A stretch of DNA of 64,000 nucleotides, taken from positions 186,001 to 250,000 of the forward strand of contig NZ_NCXM01000003.1 in the NCBI RefSeq assembly GCF_002104765.1, written 5' to 3'. Below are positions 51,228 through 62,102 of this stretch, piece after piece. A model generated the notes under the pieces. That model saw only the letters and a list, made by a program, of their open reading frames with translations. It made no database searches and had not been told where the DNA came from. A program made the translations under genes and the position numbers. Within the stretch, counting starts at the first letter, position 1; each line of letters opens with the position of its first letter. The DNA is from Mycolicibacterium vulneris. Lineage in GTDB: Bacteria > Actinomycetota > Actinomycetes > Mycobacteriales > Mycobacteriaceae.

Positions 51228-52154
51228 GTGTCAAAGATCGTGACCGAGATCTCCGAAGACGAACTGGCCGGGCTGTCCGAATTCTCGCTGCTGTCCGAAA
51301 ACGCCGAGCAGGCCGGAGTCTCCGGTCCCCTGCCCGACGTCGAACGCGTCGAGTCCGGCACGGGCGAAAGCAAAATCAGCGCCCTGCGTTGGGGCAGCAC
51401 TCCCTCACGAATCGTGTTCGTGCATGGCGGCGGGCAGAACGCGCACACCTGGGACACCATCATCGTCGGCCTCGGTGAACCTGCTCTGGCGGTCGACCTT
51501 CCCGGCCACGGCCACTCCGCCTGGCGCGAGGACGGCGACTACTCGCCGCAGCCCAACGCCGACAGCTTGTTGCCGATCCTGCGCGAACATGCCGCGTCGG
51601 CCGATCTAGTCGTCGGTATGTCGCTGGGCGGACTGACCGCGATCCGGCTGGGCGCGGTGGCACCAGACCTGGTCAAAGAACTGGTGCTGATCGACGTCAC
51701 CCCGTCGGCGCTGCAACGGCATTCCGAGATGACCAAGGAACAGCAGGGCACCGTGGCTCTGATGCACGGGGAACGCGAATTTCCCAGCTTCCAGGCCATG
51801 CTCGACTTGACGGTCGCGGCGGCGCCGCACCGGGAGGTGAAGGCTCTGCGCCGCGGGGTGTTCCACAACTCGCGCAAGCTCGAGAACGGCCAGTGGACGT
51901 GGCGCTATGACGCCATCCGCACCTTCCCCGACTTCGCCAGCCTGTGGGACGACGTCGACGCGTTGTCCGCACCCGTCACGCTGGTGCGCGGTGGCACGTC
52001 GGGCTTCGTCAGCGACGACGACGCGGCCGAGCTGGCCCGTCGCGCAAAGCATTTCCGCTCCGCGCACGTCGTGGAGAATTCGGGCCATTCCGTGCAAAGC
52101 GACCAGCCACGCGCGCTGATCGACCTGCTACGTGGAGTGCTCGACGCACGCTGA
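51228..52154 (+). CDS. alpha/beta hydrolase (Rv0045c homologue)
   Basis: 308 aa. Oxyanion segment VFVHGGGQNAHTW, nucleophile elbow GMSLGG (Ser near residue 130) and the C-terminal His in NSGHSVQ. The M. tuberculosis homologue is an esterase of unknown natural substrate. It follows the DUF1214-like gene by 3 bp, so it appears co-transcribed. Confidence 0.9.
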   Translation: MSKIVTEISEDELAGLSEFSLLSENAEQAGVSGPLPDVERVESGTGESKISALRWGSTPSRIVFVHGGGQNAHTWDTIIVGLGEPALAVDLPGHGHSAWREDGDYSPQPNADSLLPILREHAASADLVVGMSLGGLTAIRLGAVAPDLVKELVLIDVTPSALQRHSEMTKEQQGTVALMHGEREFPSFQAMLDLTVAAAPHREVKALRRGVFHNSRKLENGQWTWRYDAIRTFPDFASLWDDVDALSAPVTLVRGGTSGFVSDDDAAELARRAKHFRSAHVVENSGHSVQSDQPRALIDLLRGVLDAR

Positions 52155-52170
52155 GCCTACGGTTGGGGTT

Positions 52171-52983
52171 ATGACTTCTGAGTTCCCGATCCGTATCGGT
52201 GTCCAACTGCAGCCGCAACACGCTCCGCAGTACGGCCAGATGCGCGACGCCGTGCGCCGCTGCGAGGACATCGGCGTCGACATCGCCTTTAACTGGGACC
52301 ATTTCTTCCCGCTCTACGGCGATCCCGACGGTGCGCATTTCGAATGCTGGACGATGCTCGGGGCCTGGGCCGAGCAGACGTCGCGCATCCAGATCGGCGC
52401 GCTGGTCACGTGCAACTCCTACCGCAATCCGGAACTGCTGGCCGATATGGCTCGCACCGTCGACCACATTTCCGACGGCCGGCTCATCCTCGGCATCGGT
52501 TCGGGTTGGAAACAAAAGGACTACGACGAGTACGGCTACGAATTCGGCACCGCCGGCAGCCGCCTTGACGACTTGGCGGCCGCACTGCCCCGGATCAACG
52601 CGCGGCTGGCCAAACTGAACCCGGCTCCCCCCCGCGACATCCCGATCCTCATCGGCGGCAAAGGCCCGCGGAAGACATTACGCATGGTCGCCGAATACGG
52701 CGACATCTGGCACGGCTTCACCACCGTCGAGACCTATCCGGGGGCGGCGGCTGTGCTGGAAGAACACTGCGCCGCCGTCGGGCGCGACCCGTCCACCATC
52801 GAAAGGTCGGCCGGCGTCGAGAACAACAGCGGCGTCCGGCGCGGCGAGGGCCTCGACGGGCTGATCGCCAACGCGGAAGGCCTCACCGCCCTGGGCGTGA
52901 CGCTGCTGACCGTCGGCGTAAATGGTCCCGACTACGACCTGACCGCCGCCGAAGCGCTATGCAAGTGGCGCGACAGCCGTTAA
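52171..52983 (+). CDS. LLM-class F420-dependent oxidoreductase (Rv0044c homologue)
   Basis: 270 aa from ATG 52171. TIM barrel with FNWDHFFPLYG, ADMARTVDHISDGRLILGIGSGW and IPILIGGKGPRKTLRMVAEYGDIWH, the mycobacterial F420 family pattern. 16 bp after the hydrolase gene. Substrate unknown. Confidence 0.92.
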   Translation: MTSEFPIRIGVQLQPQHAPQYGQMRDAVRRCEDIGVDIAFNWDHFFPLYGDPDGAHFECWTMLGAWAEQTSRIQIGALVTCNSYRNPELLADMARTVDHISDGRLILGIGSGWKQKDYDEYGYEFGTAGSRLDDLAAALPRINARLAKLNPAPPRDIPILIGGKGPRKTLRMVAEYGDIWHGFTTVETYPGAAAVLEEHCAAVGRDPSTIERSAGVENNSGVRRGEGLDGLIANAEGLTALGVTLLTVGVNGPDYDLTAAEALCKWRDSR

Positions 52984-53092
52984 ACGCCGTATTCAGGTTC
53001 ATCGGCCAAACACCTAAACGCGCGCGTCAATTCGTGAGAAACTCTCACCGCTAGATTGCCGAACCGGGTGTGAAAGAGACTGAAACAAAAAG

Positions 53093-53833
53093 ATGCCGAA
53101 GAAATACGGGGTCAAAGAAAAGGACCTGGTTGTTTCGCACATCCTCCACCTGTTGTTGACCGGGAAGCTGCGCAGTGGAGACCGCGTCGACCGCAATGAA
53201 ATTGCGCTGGGGTTGGGAGTGAGCCGGGTGCCGATTCAAGAGGCACTGGTCCAACTCGAACACGACGGCATTGTGTCCACGCGTTATCACCGGGGCGCGT
53301 TCGTCGAGCGGTTCGATGAGGCCGCCGTCCTCGAACACCATGAGCTCGACGGAATGCTCAATGGGATAGCGTCCGCACGCGCGGCGACCAGCCCCACGCC
53401 ACGGATCCTGGGGCAGCTCGACACACTGATGCGCTCGCTGCGCACCGCCAAGGATTCGCGCGCCTTCACCGATCTCGCCGCCGAATATCGGCGCACCGTC
53501 AACGAGGAGTACGCCGGTCCGCGGCTGCATGCCACGATCCGCGCCTCGCAGAATCTCATCCCCCGCCTGTTCTGGACGACCTATCGGAGCGGGCGCGAAG
53601 ACATGCTGCCGTTCTACGAAGACGAGACGGCGGCGATACAGCGGCGTGACCCCGAAGCCGCGCGGGCCGCGTGCGTCGACCGCTCCTATCTGATGGCGCA
53701 GACCATGCTGGCCGAACTGGTCCGGCGACGGGTCTTCACCCCGCCGGACGACGTCGGTCGGATCGTTCCCGGCCCGCTGCGGGTGATCGCCGACGCGGAC
53801 ACGATCTGCGACGAAGCATCCCTGGTGCTGTGA
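53093..53833 (+). CDS. GntR-family transcriptional regulator (Rv0043c homologue)
   Basis: 246 aa. Winged helix at about residues 12-72 ([33 protein letters not shown]) and a C-terminal helical effector domain. It precedes the amino-acid ABC transporter genes by 39 bp and might control them; ligand unknown. Confidence 0.9.
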   Translation: MPKKYGVKEKDLVVSHILHLLLTGKLRSGDRVDRNEIALGLGVSRVPIQEALVQLEHDGIVSTRYHRGAFVERFDEAAVLEHHELDGMLNGIASARAATSPTPRILGQLDTLMRSLRTAKDSRAFTDLAAEYRRTVNEEYAGPRLHATIRASQNLIPRLFWTTYRSGREDMLPFYEDETAAIQRRDPEAARAACVDRSYLMAQTMLAELVRRRVFTPPDDVGRIVPGPLRVIADADTICDEASLVL

Positions 53834-53872
53834 ACCGACGCTGAGCGGCCGCGTCGCCGTTCAGTCGTTACG

Positions 53873-55696
53873 GTGACACTGATGAGTTCGCGCGTGGGCC
53901 GGCATACCGAACGCCGCAAAAGGGCATTCGGCCTGGCCGCGACAGTCGTGATGGTGTGCGGCCTGGCGCTGGGTGGACCGGTCGCGCCGGCGGCCGCCGA
54001 CTGGAATCAATGCGCGCCGCCCGGCGTGGACAGCGCGCGGACCCTGCCCAAAGACCTGATCGAGAGCCCGACGACCGGCGAGGACGACCGGGACACCACG
54101 GCGTCGGTCGAGCCCCTCGACGCGGTCGACGTCGGCTCCCTGGGCCTCGGCGTGCCGGGTGTCCTGACCGTTGGCACGCTGTCGGATGCCCCACCCAACA
54201 TCTGCATCAACCCCACCGGCGAATTCAGCGGCTTCGACAACCAATTGCTGCGCGCCATCGCCGCCAAGCTGGGTCTGCAGGTCCGCTTTGTCAGCACCGA
54301 CTTTTCCGCGCTACTCGCCCAGGTGGCGTCCCGGCGCTTCGACGTCGGCTCGGCAGCGGTGAAAGCGACCGACGCCCGCCGGCACACCGTCTCTTTCACC
54401 AACGGCTACGACTTCGGGTTCTATTCGCTGGTGGTCCCGCCCGGTTCGGCCATCCACAAATTCAGCGACCTCGCCGCCGGCCAGCGGATCGGCGTCGTGC
54501 AAGGCACCGTCGAGGAGTCGTACGTCGTCGACGTGTTGCATCTGCAACCCGTGAAGTATCCGGGCTTCGCCACCCTGTACGCCAGCCTGAAGTCGCGGCA
54601 GATCGATGCGTGGGTGGCGCCCGGGTCCCTTGCGGCGACCGTTATTCGCCCGGGCGATCCGGCGGTGGTCGCCGCGAATACCTACAGCCCAGGCAATTTC
54701 GTCGCCTATGCGGTCGCCAAAGGCAACAAGCCGTTGATCGACGCGCTCAATTCCGGGCTGGACGCCGTCATCGCCGACGGCACCTGGGCGCACCTGTATA
54801 GCCAATGGGTGCCGCGGACAGTGCCGCCCGGCTGGAAGCCCGGCTCCAAAGCCGCGCCCCTCCCCAAGCTGCCGGACTTCGCCGCGATCGCGAAACAACA
54901 CCGCTCGCCCGCGGGCCCGCCCGCCCCGAAATCTCCACTGGCCCAGTTGGGTGAATCGTTCTTCGACTGGGATATGTACCGGCAGGCCGTTCCCATGCTG
55001 TTGACCACCGGCCTGCCGAACACGTTGATCCTGACCAACAGCGCCTTGGTCATCGGCCTGGCGTTCGGGATGGTGTTGGCGGTGGCGGGGATCTCGCACC
55101 GGCGCTGGCTACGCTGGCCGGCCCGGGTGTACACCGACATCTTCCGGGGCCTGCCCGAAGTGGTGATCATCCTGCTGATCGGGATGGGCGTCGGCCCGTT
55201 GGTCAGTGGGCTGACCAACAAGAACCCTTACCCGCTCGGCATCGCCGCGCTGGGATTGATGGCCGCCGCCTACATCGGCGAGATTTTGCGCTCCGGCATT
55301 CAAAGCGTCGATCCCGGACAACTGGAGGCGTCCCGGGCGCTGGGCTTCAGTTACGTCACCGCGATGCGGCTGGTGGTGGTGCCGCAGGGCATCCGCCGCG
55401 TGCTGCCCGCCCTGGTCAATCAGGCCATCGGGCTGTTGAAGGCCTCCGCGCTGGTGTACTTCCTCGGCTTGATCGCCGATCAGCGGGAGCTGTTCCAGGT
55501 GGGACGGGATCTCAACGCGCAGACCGGGAGCCTGTCACCGTTGGTGGCCGCGGGTCTCTTTTACCTGCTATTGACCATCCCGCTAACGCATTTGGTGAAC
55601 TACATCGACACCCGGCTTCGCCGCGGTCGTCGCGCCGCCGCGCCGGAGGACGACGCCGACCTGCTCGGGACGGCATTCGGCCAGGAGATCACGTGA
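53873..55696 (+). CDS. amino-acid ABC transporter, substrate-binding protein fused to permease
   Basis: 607 aa. Export signal with TM at about residues 18-42, a periplasmic-type solute-binding domain at about 85-325 (GEFSGFDNQLLRAIAAKLGL), then a HisM/GlnP-type permease at about 370-590 with the EAA loop (VDPGQLEASRALGFSYVTAMRLVVVPQ). The fusion puts receptor and channel in one chain. GTG 53873 or ATG 53882. Stop overlaps the ATPase start by 4 bp. Substrate probably a polar amino acid. Confidence 0.9.
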   Translation: MTLMSSRVGRHTERRKRAFGLAATVVMVCGLALGGPVAPAAADWNQCAPPGVDSARTLPKDLIESPTTGEDDRDTTASVEPLDAVDVGSLGLGVPGVLTVGTLSDAPPNICINPTGEFSGFDNQLLRAIAAKLGLQVRFVSTDFSALLAQVASRRFDVGSAAVKATDARRHTVSFTNGYDFGFYSLVVPPGSAIHKFSDLAAGQRIGVVQGTVEESYVVDVLHLQPVKYPGFATLYASLKSRQIDAWVAPGSLAATVIRPGDPAVVAANTYSPGNFVAYAVAKGNKPLIDALNSGLDAVIADGTWAHLYSQWVPRTVPPGWKPGSKAAPLPKLPDFAAIAKQHRSPAGPPAPKSPLAQLGESFFDWDMYRQAVPMLLTTGLPNTLILTNSALVIGLAFGMVLAVAGISHRRWLRWPARVYTDIFRGLPEVVIILLIGMGVGPLVSGLTNKNPYPLGIAALGLMAAAYIGEILRSGIQSVDPGQLEASRALGFSYVTAMRLVVVPQGIRRVLPALVNQAIGLLKASALVYFLGLIADQRELFQVGRDLNAQTGSLSPLVAAGLFYLLLTIPLTHLVNYIDTRLRRGRRAAAPEDDADLLGTAFGQEIT

Positions 55697-56442
55697 CCTC
55701 CGGCATCCACGGGCGTGCGTCAGTTTCGCTGGCCGCCAAGGACGTTCACCAGACCCTGGGCGGAAGCAAGGTGCTGCGTGGCGTCGATATCGAGGCACCC
55801 GCGGGCAGCACCGTGGCGATCATCGGGCCGTCCGGTTCGGGCAAGTCGACCCTGCTGCGCACGCTGAACCGCTTGTATGAGCCCGACAGCGGCGACATTC
55901 TGCTGGATGGCCGGTCGGTGCTGCGCGACGATCCCGACGAGTTGCGCCAGCGCATCGGCATGGTGTTCCAGCATTTCAATCTCTTTCCGCATTTGAGCGT
56001 CCTGGCCAACGTGGCGATGGCACCACGCAAGTTGCGGCGGCTGCCGGCCGACGAGGCCCGCGACCTGGCGATGACGCAGCTGGACCGAGTTGGCCTGAAA
56101 CACAAGGCCGGTGCCCGCCCCAGCATGCTGTCCGGCGGGCAACAGCAGCGGGTGGCGATCGCCCGCGCGCTGGCCATGGGCCCGCAGGTGATGTTCTTCG
56201 ACGAGGCGACCTCGGCGCTGGATCCCGAAATGGTCAAGGGAATACTGCAACTCATTGCCGACCTCGGCGCCGATGGCATGACAATGGTTGTGGTAACCCA
56301 CGAAATGGGGTTCGCGCGGTCGGCATCCGACGCCGTGGTGTTTATGGATCACGGCAAGGTCGTGGAATCGGGCCCTCCCGAGCAGATATTCGATGCCGCA
56401 GAGACCGAACGGCTGCAGCGGTTTTTGTCCCAAGTGCTTTGA
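55693..56442 (+). CDS. amino-acid ABC transporter ATP-binding protein (GlnQ type)
   Basis: 249 aa. Walker A GPSGSGKST, Q-loop VFQHFNLFPHL, signature LSGGQQQR, Walker B VMFFDEATSALD, His switch VTHEMGF. GlnQ/HisP subfamily; partners the fused receptor-permease upstream. Confidence 0.95.
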   Translation: MTSGIHGRASVSLAAKDVHQTLGGSKVLRGVDIEAPAGSTVAIIGPSGSGKSTLLRTLNRLYEPDSGDILLDGRSVLRDDPDELRQRIGMVFQHFNLFPHLSVLANVAMAPRKLRRLPADEARDLAMTQLDRVGLKHKAGARPSMLSGGQQQRVAIARALAMGPQVMFFDEATSALDPEMVKGILQLIADLGADGMTMVVVTHEMGFARSASDAVVFMDHGKVVESGPPEQIFDAAETERLQRFLSQVL

Positions 56443-56507
56443 TCTCCACTAACTGGTGGGCAATAGCTCCCTTGTAAGCACCTCATATCGGGATAGACTC
56501 CCGATTT

Positions 56508-57011
56508 ATGGCAGACAGCGAATCGAACCCGGCCGAGGTAGCCGAGCTCGCCGAGGGTTTGCACCGAACGCTGTCCAAATTGTTTGCGATGCTGCGCCGC
56601 GGAGACCCCAGCGGCGCGGCGGCCGGGGAGCTGACCCTGGCGCAATTGTCGATCTTGGTCACGCTGCTCGACCAGGGCCCGATCCGGATGACCGATCTCG
56701 CCGCACACGAACGGGTACGGACCCCCACCACCACGGTGGCGATCCGGCGGCTGGAGAAGGTGGGGCTGGTCAAGCGTTCCCGCGATCCGTCTGACCTTCG
56801 CGCCGTGCTCGTGGATATCACCCCGCGGGGACGGGCCGTGCACGGTGAATCGCTGGCCAATCGACGCGCCTCGCTGGCCGCGATGCTCAGCCAGCTCCCG
56901 ACGTCCGACCTCAACACCCTGATGCAGGCACTGGCGCCGCTGGAGCGGCTGGCCTCCGGTGACCCGACGTCCGGACCCGCCGGCGTGCCACCCGCGCGCA
57001 AGGAAGCCTGA
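56508..57011 (+). CDS. MarR-family regulator (Rv0042c homologue)
   Basis: 167 aa. Winged helix at about residues 40-105: LTLAQLSILVTLLDQGPIRMTDLA, then TTTVAIRRLEKVGLVKRSRDPSDLRAVLVDITP, the MarR wing. Effector and targets unknown; separate promoter region of 65 bp upstream. Confidence 0.93.
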   Translation: MADSESNPAEVAELAEGLHRTLSKLFAMLRRGDPSGAAAGELTLAQLSILVTLLDQGPIRMTDLAAHERVRTPTTTVAIRRLEKVGLVKRSRDPSDLRAVLVDITPRGRAVHGESLANRRASLAAMLSQLPTSDLNTLMQALAPLERLASGDPTSGPAGVPPARKEA

Positions 57012-57069
57012 AAAGGACTAGCCGTCAAAGCTTTTCGCTCGCGTTTGCGGCGTCGGTAAACTGCGGGGC

Positions 57070-57741
57070 ATGCCCAATGCACTCATCACCGGCGCCGGCG
57101 GCGGTATTGGATCGGCCATCGCCACAGCGCTGGCACCCACGCACACCCTGCTGCTGGCGGGCCGGCCGTCCGATCGGCTCGACGCGGTCGCGGAACGGCT
57201 CGGCGCCACCACGTTTCCACTGGACCTCACCGACTCCGGCGATATCGAAGCCGCCTGCGAAATTGTGGACGAGCTCGACGTGCTCGTGCACAACGCGGGG
57301 CTGGCCATCCCCGGCAGCGTCGCCGACTCGAACGTCGACGAGTGGCGCGCCACCTTCGCCGTGAACGTCTTTGGACCGGTAGAACTTACGCTGGCGCTGT
57401 TGCCCGCGCTGCGGCGGGCGCGCGGCCAGGTGGTGTTCATCAACTCCGGTGCGGGGCGCACCGCTTCGCGGGGTATGGCCTCTTATTCGTCCAGCAAGTT
57501 CGCACTGCGCGCCTTTGCGGACTCGCTGCGCAGCGACGAACCGGAGTTGCGGGTGACGACGGTCTATCCGGGCCGCACCGATAGCGACATGCAGCGCGAA
57601 CTCGTCGAGTTCGAGGGCGGCACCTATGACCCCGCCAAGTTTCTGAAGCCCGAAACGGTCGCGGCCGCTGTGGCCCATGCGGTGGCCACCCCGCGCGACG
57701 GTCACATGCACGAGGTGGTGCTGCGGCCCGCCGGGCAATAG
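57070..57741 (+). CDS. SDR-family oxidoreductase
   Basis: 223 aa. TGAGGGIGSAIA, HNAG, Ser in INSGAG, YSSSKFAL with the Tyr-x3-Lys pair; an Arg in the second-strand region (AGRPSDRL) favours NADPH. Convergent with leuS, whose stop is 7 bp away. Function not specified further. Confidence 0.92.
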   Translation: MPNALITGAGGGIGSAIATALAPTHTLLLAGRPSDRLDAVAERLGATTFPLDLTDSGDIEAACEIVDELDVLVHNAGLAIPGSVADSNVDEWRATFAVNVFGPVELTLALLPALRRARGQVVFINSGAGRTASRGMASYSSSKFALRAFADSLRSDEPELRVTTVYPGRTDSDMQRELVEFEGGTYDPAKFLKPETVAAAVAHAVATPRDGHMHEVVLRPAGQ

Positions 57742-57748
57742 GGCAGGG

Positions 57749-60658
57749 TTATACGACGAGGTTGACCAGGCGGCCGGGGACCACGATCACCTTGCGGGGG
57801 TTGGCGCCCGCCAGAAACGCCTGGACCTTTTCGTCGGCGAGCGCGGCGGCCTTCAGGGTGTCCTGATCGGCGTCGGCGGCCACCAACACCCGGCCGCGCA
57901 CCTTGCCGTTCACCTGCACCGGGTACTCCACCGTATCGTCGACCAGATAGGCGGGGTCGGCGACCGGAAACGGCCCGTGCGCCAGCGGTGTCTGGTGACC
58001 CAGGCGCAGCCACAACTCCTCGGCCATATGCGGGGCCAGGGGCGCCAACATCAGCACCAGCGGCTCGACCGCCGCGCGGGGCACCGCGTCGCGGTGCTCC
58101 TTGGTGAGATGGTTGGTGTATTCGATCAGCTTGGCCGCGGCGGTGTTATTGCGCAGTGCGGCATAGTCTTCCGCGACTCCGGCGATGGTGCGATGCAGCG
58201 CTCGAAGCGTGTCGGTTGCCAACTCCGGTGCGGGACCGTCGGCCACGCGGGTGTCGCCGGTCTGCTCGTCGATCACCAAGCGCCACACGCGCTGCAGGAA
58301 GCGGTGGGCTCCTACGACATCCTTGGTGGCCCAGGGCCGGGATGCCTCCAGCGGGCCCATCGACATCTCGTAGACCCGCAGCGTGTCGGCGCCGTAGTCG
58401 TCGCAGATCTCGTCGGGTGAGATCGAATTCTTCAGGCTCTTCCCGATTTTCCCGAATTCCTGGAAGACTTCCACCTCTCCCCCAGGTCCGGGGTAGACGA
58501 AGCCACCGTCCCGTTCGACGACTTCCTCGGCCGGCACGTACGAGCCGCGCGCGTCGGTGTAGGCGAAGGCCTGGATGTAGCCCTGGTTGACCAGTCGGCG
58601 GTAGGGCTCCCGCGAGCTCACGTGGCCCAGGTCGTAGAGGACCTTGTGCCAGAACCGCGCATACAGCAGATGCAGCACCGCGTGTTCGGCGCCGCCGACG
58701 TACAAGTCGACGCCACCGGGATCCTGCGGCCCATGCTCGGCCGGCCGCGGACCCATCCAGTAGGCCTCATTCTCCTTGTCGCAGAACCGTTCCGAGTTTT
58801 GCGGATCGGTGTAGCGCAGTTCATACCAGGAGCTGCCGGCCCACTGGGGCATCACGTTGGTGTCCCGGCTGTAAGGCTTGAGGCCGTCGCCGAGGTCCAG
58901 CTCGACGTGTACCCACTCCGTCGCCTTGGCCAGCGGCGGCGACGGCTCGCTGTCGGCATCGTCGGGGTCGAACAGCACCGGCGAGTAATCCGGGACGTCG
59001 GGCAGCTCGACCGGCAGTGCGGCTTCGTCGAGCGCATGCGCGCGTCCGTCGGCGTCGTAGACGATGGGGAACGGCTCGCCCCAGTACCGCTGCCGTGCGA
59101 AAAGCCAGTCGCGCAACTTGAATTCGATGCGCGCCCAGCCGCGACCCTCGGCCTCCAAGCGGGCGGTGATCTTTTCTTTGGCCGCGGCCACATCCAGCCC
59201 GTTGAGGTAGCCGGAGTTGACCAGCACCCCGTCGCCGGCGTAGGCGGACTCCGAAATGTCGCCGCCGGCAATGACTTCCACGATCGGCAGGCCGAACTCG
59301 TGGGCGAAGTCCCAGTCGCGCTGGTCGTGGCCGGGGACGGCCATGATCGCCCCGGTGCCGTATCCGGCCAACACGTAGTCGGCGATGAAGATCGGCACCG
59401 GCTTGCCGTTGGTGGGGTTGGTCGCGTAACTGCCCAGGAAGACGCCGGTCTTGGCTTTACTCTCCTGGCGCTCGAGGTCTGACTTCGACCCGATCGCCTG
59501 CCGGTAGGCGGCAACGGCCTCAGCCGGTGTGGCGGCGCCGTACGTCCAGCGCGGGTCGGTGCCGTCCGGCCAGGAGGCCGCCACCAACTCGTCGACCAGG
59601 TCGTGCTCGGGCGCCAGCACCAGGTAGGTGGCACCGAAGAGCGTGTCGGGCCGGGTGGTGAACACTTCGATGTCGACCGTCTCGCCAGCGCGCCCGGTCG
59701 CCGCGAACAGCGCTTTGGCGCCGGTGGACCGGCCGATCCAGTTGCGCTGCATGGCTTTGACCGGTTCGGGCCAGTCCAGCACGTCGAGGTCCTCGAGCAG
59801 CCGATCGGAGTAGGCGGTGATCCGCATCATCCACTGCCGCAACCGTTTCCGGAACACCGGGAAGTTGCCGCGGTCGCTGCGGCCGTCGGCGGTCACCTCT
59901 TCGTTGGCCAGCACGGTGCCCAGACCGGGACACCAATTCACCATCGAGTCGGCCCGGTAGACCAGCCGGTGGCCGTCGATCACATCGGCCCGCTCCCCCG
60001 CCGACAGCCCGGCCCAGTCCCGTCCGTCGTCGAGGCGGCGCGCACCGGATTCGAATTCGGCGACCAGCTCGGCTATGGGACGGGCCTTGTTGGCTGCGGT
60101 GTCGAACCAGGCGTTGTAGATCTGCAAGAAGATCCACTGGGTCCACTTGTAGAACTCACCGTCGGTGGTGGAGAAGCTGCGCCGGCTGTCATGGGCGAGG
60201 CCCAGGCGTCCCAGCTGGCGCTTGAAGTTGACGACGTTGGCCTCGGTGCGGGTGCGCGGGTGGGTGCCGGTCTGTACCGCGTACTGCTCGGCGGGCAGCC
60301 CGAAAGCATCAAACCCCAACGCGTGCAGGACGTTACGGCCGGTCATTCGGAAATAGCGGGCGTATACGTCCGTCGCGATGTAGCCCAGCGGGTGGCCGAC
60401 ATGCAGCCCCTCCCCCGACGGGTAGGGAAACATGTCCTGCACGAACAACTTGTCGTCCGGGACCGGGGCTCCGTCTGCCGGAGCCAGCGAACCGACCGGG
60501 TTGGGCACGTTGAACGTCCCGAGCTTCGCCCAGTTCTCCTGCCACGCGCCCTCGATACGCCCCGCCAGCGCCGCGGTGTAGCGATGCGGCGGCGCATCGG
60601 AGTCGGGCACGGCGGCGCCGGAACTGCTTGCCGGCGAAGCGGTCGGGGAGTCGGTCAC
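57749..60658 (-). CDS. leuS: leucyl-tRNA synthetase
   Basis: 969 aa, class I synthetase. HIGH motif as HVGHPLGY near residue 84; KMSKS motif as KIGKSLKNS near residue 737; the CP1 editing domain lies between ([42 protein letters not shown]). Charges tRNA-Leu and proofreads near-cognates. ATG or GTG at 60658; divergent from mtc28. Confidence 0.97.
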   Translation of the reverse strand: MTDSPTASPASSSGAAVPDSDAPPHRYTAALAGRIEGAWQENWAKLGTFNVPNPVGSLAPADGAPVPDDKLFVQDMFPYPSGEGLHVGHPLGYIATDVYARYFRMTGRNVLHALGFDAFGLPAEQYAVQTGTHPRTRTEANVVNFKRQLGRLGLAHDSRRSFSTTDGEFYKWTQWIFLQIYNAWFDTAANKARPIAELVAEFESGARRLDDGRDWAGLSAGERADVIDGHRLVYRADSMVNWCPGLGTVLANEEVTADGRSDRGNFPVFRKRLRQWMMRITAYSDRLLEDLDVLDWPEPVKAMQRNWIGRSTGAKALFAATGRAGETVDIEVFTTRPDTLFGATYLVLAPEHDLVDELVAASWPDGTDPRWTYGAATPAEAVAAYRQAIGSKSDLERQESKAKTGVFLGSYATNPTNGKPVPIFIADYVLAGYGTGAIMAVPGHDQRDWDFAHEFGLPIVEVIAGGDISESAYAGDGVLVNSGYLNGLDVAAAKEKITARLEAEGRGWARIEFKLRDWLFARQRYWGEPFPIVYDADGRAHALDEAALPVELPDVPDYSPVLFDPDDADSEPSPPLAKATEWVHVELDLGDGLKPYSRDTNVMPQWAGSSWYELRYTDPQNSERFCDKENEAYWMGPRPAEHGPQDPGGVDLYVGGAEHAVLHLLYARFWHKVLYDLGHVSSREPYRRLVNQGYIQAFAYTDARGSYVPAEEVVERDGGFVYPGPGGEVEVFQEFGKIGKSLKNSISPDEICDDYGADTLRVYEMSMGPLEASRPWATKDVVGAHRFLQRVWRLVIDEQTGDTRVADGPAPELATDTLRALHRTIAGVAEDYAALRNNTAAAKLIEYTNHLTKEHRDAVPRAAVEPLVLMLAPLAPHMAEELWLRLGHQTPLAHGPFPVADPAYLVDDTVEYPVQVNGKVRGRVLVAADADQDTLKAAALADEKVQAFLAGANPRKVIVVPGRLVNLVV

Positions 60659-60843
60659 CTGAACAGGGTATAAGGGCCGACACGGCGGGTCCCCAGGCCA
60701 CAGGTTGGTCTCGGTTCCGTTGCGCGCCGATCAGAGGTTCATCCCAGGTGTGTTTCGAGCCTGTTCACCGCCTTTGACCTCTAGTTACAGTCAGCCACTA
60801 TCGACGGCTTCTGGTACTGACGCCTTTGGAAGGACCGACGCAG

Positions 60844-62037
60844 ATGATTGAGATCGTCCCCGTCCACCGGGCACTCCTCGGCGGTATGGTCGCTGGCCTG
60901 ATGGGCCTGGCGGTTGTCACGGGCGGCGCGGCATCGGCAGACCCTGCGCCCCCAGCGCCGGCACCCGTCCCCGCGGTTCCCGCCCCGGCGCCGCAGAACC
61001 TCGGGCCCGAGTTGGTGCCGCCGAGCAGATACCTCGCGGCCCCGCCGGCCGGCAACCAGATCGCCCCGCCGGCGACCGCCATCGCTCCGGGAACCGCGGC
61101 GCCGGCCGCGGTCACCCCGCCGGCCCCGGCTCCGGTCCCCGCTCCCGCGACGTCCGGCACCATCCACGAATTCCTGCAGTCGAAGGGCGTGAAGCTCGAG
61201 GCGCAAAAGCCTGAGGGCTTCAAGGCACTCGACATCACCTTGCCGGTGCCCGCCCGCTGGACCCAGGTGCCTGATCCCAACGTGCCCGATGCGTTCGCGG
61301 TTATCGCCGACCGGCACGGCAGCAGCATTTACTCGTCGAACGCGCAGGTCGTGGTGTACAAACTGGTCGGCAACTTCGACCCGAAAGAGGCCATCACCCA
61401 CGGCTACGTCGACAGCCAGAAGCTTCTGGCGTGGCAGCCCACCAACGGCGCGATGACCGATTTCGGCGGCTTCCCGTCGTCGATCGTCGAAGGCACCTAC
61501 CGCGACGGTGATCTGACGCTCAATACGTCGCGGCGTCACGTCATCGCCACCTCGGGACACGACAAATACCTCGTGTCGCTGTCGGTGACCACCGATCGCG
61601 CGGTGAGCGTCGCCGACGCACCAGCCACCGACGCGATCATCAACGGATTCCGCGTGAGCGCACCCGGCGCGGCCGCCCCGGCGCCGGCCCAGGCCCCCGC
61701 CGCCTCTCCCGTCGGACTGCCCGCCCAGGCTCCCGCCGCCGCTCCCGTCGCGCCGGTCGCTCCGGCACCGGCTGTGGCTCCGGTCGCGCCTGCCGCCCCG
61801 GCACCCGTTGCTGCCCCGGTCGCCCCGGTCGCTCCGGCACCGGCTGTGGCTCCGGTTGCGCCTGCCGCCCCGGCACCCGGCGCAGCGCCGCTGGTACCGC
61901 TTGCCCAGACGACCCCCGCGGCCCCGGGCGGGCTCCCCGCGCAGGCGCCCGTGACGAACCCGCAGCGCACCCCCAGCCTGTTGGCCATGGTGCCGGGCCT
62001 GCCCCCGCTACCGAACTTCTCGTTCCTGCAGCACTAG
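60844..62037 (+). CDS. proline-rich secreted antigen Mtc28 homologue
   Basis: 397 aa from ATG 60844 (GGAAGGA upstream). N-terminal signal sequence ([25 protein letters not shown]), an Ala/Pro-rich linker, a folded LpqN/LpqT-type domain ([21 protein letters not shown]), and a long Ala/Pro/Val repeat tail. Homologue of Rv0040c (28-kDa antigen), but longer because of the repeated tail. Exported; function unknown. Confidence 0.9.
   Translation: MIEIVPVHRALLGGMVAGLMGLAVVTGGAASADPAPPAPAPVPAVPAPAPQNLGPELVPPSRYLAAPPAGNQIAPPATAIAPGTAAPAAVTPPAPAPVPAPATSGTIHEFLQSKGVKLEAQKPEGFKALDITLPVPARWTQVPDPNVPDAFAVIADRHGSSIYSSNAQVVVYKLVGNFDPKEAITHGYVDSQKLLAWQPTNGAMTDFGGFPSSIVEGTYRDGDLTLNTSRRHVIATSGHDKYLVSLSVTTDRAVSVADAPATDAIINGFRVSAPGAAAPAPAQAPAASPVGLPAQAPAAAPVAPVAPAPAVAPVAPAAPAPVAAPVAPVAPAPAVAPVAPAAPAPGAAPLVPLAQTTPAAPGGLPAQAPVTNPQRTPSLLAMVPGLPPLPNFSFLQH
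61741..61884 (+). repeat. two tandem 72-bp repeats in the mtc28 homologue
   Basis: Units 61741-61812 and 61813-61884 each encode a 24-residue Ala/Pro/Val block that differs only at a few bases (the protein blocks end APVA and APGA). Recent in-frame duplication; a natural site for length variation between strains. Confidence 0.85.
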
Positions 62038-62102
62038 AGGACGGCGCCGGCACCCACCGAGCCGGATGTGCGGGCCGCTAACCCGGCTCGTATTGTGAGC
62101 CC

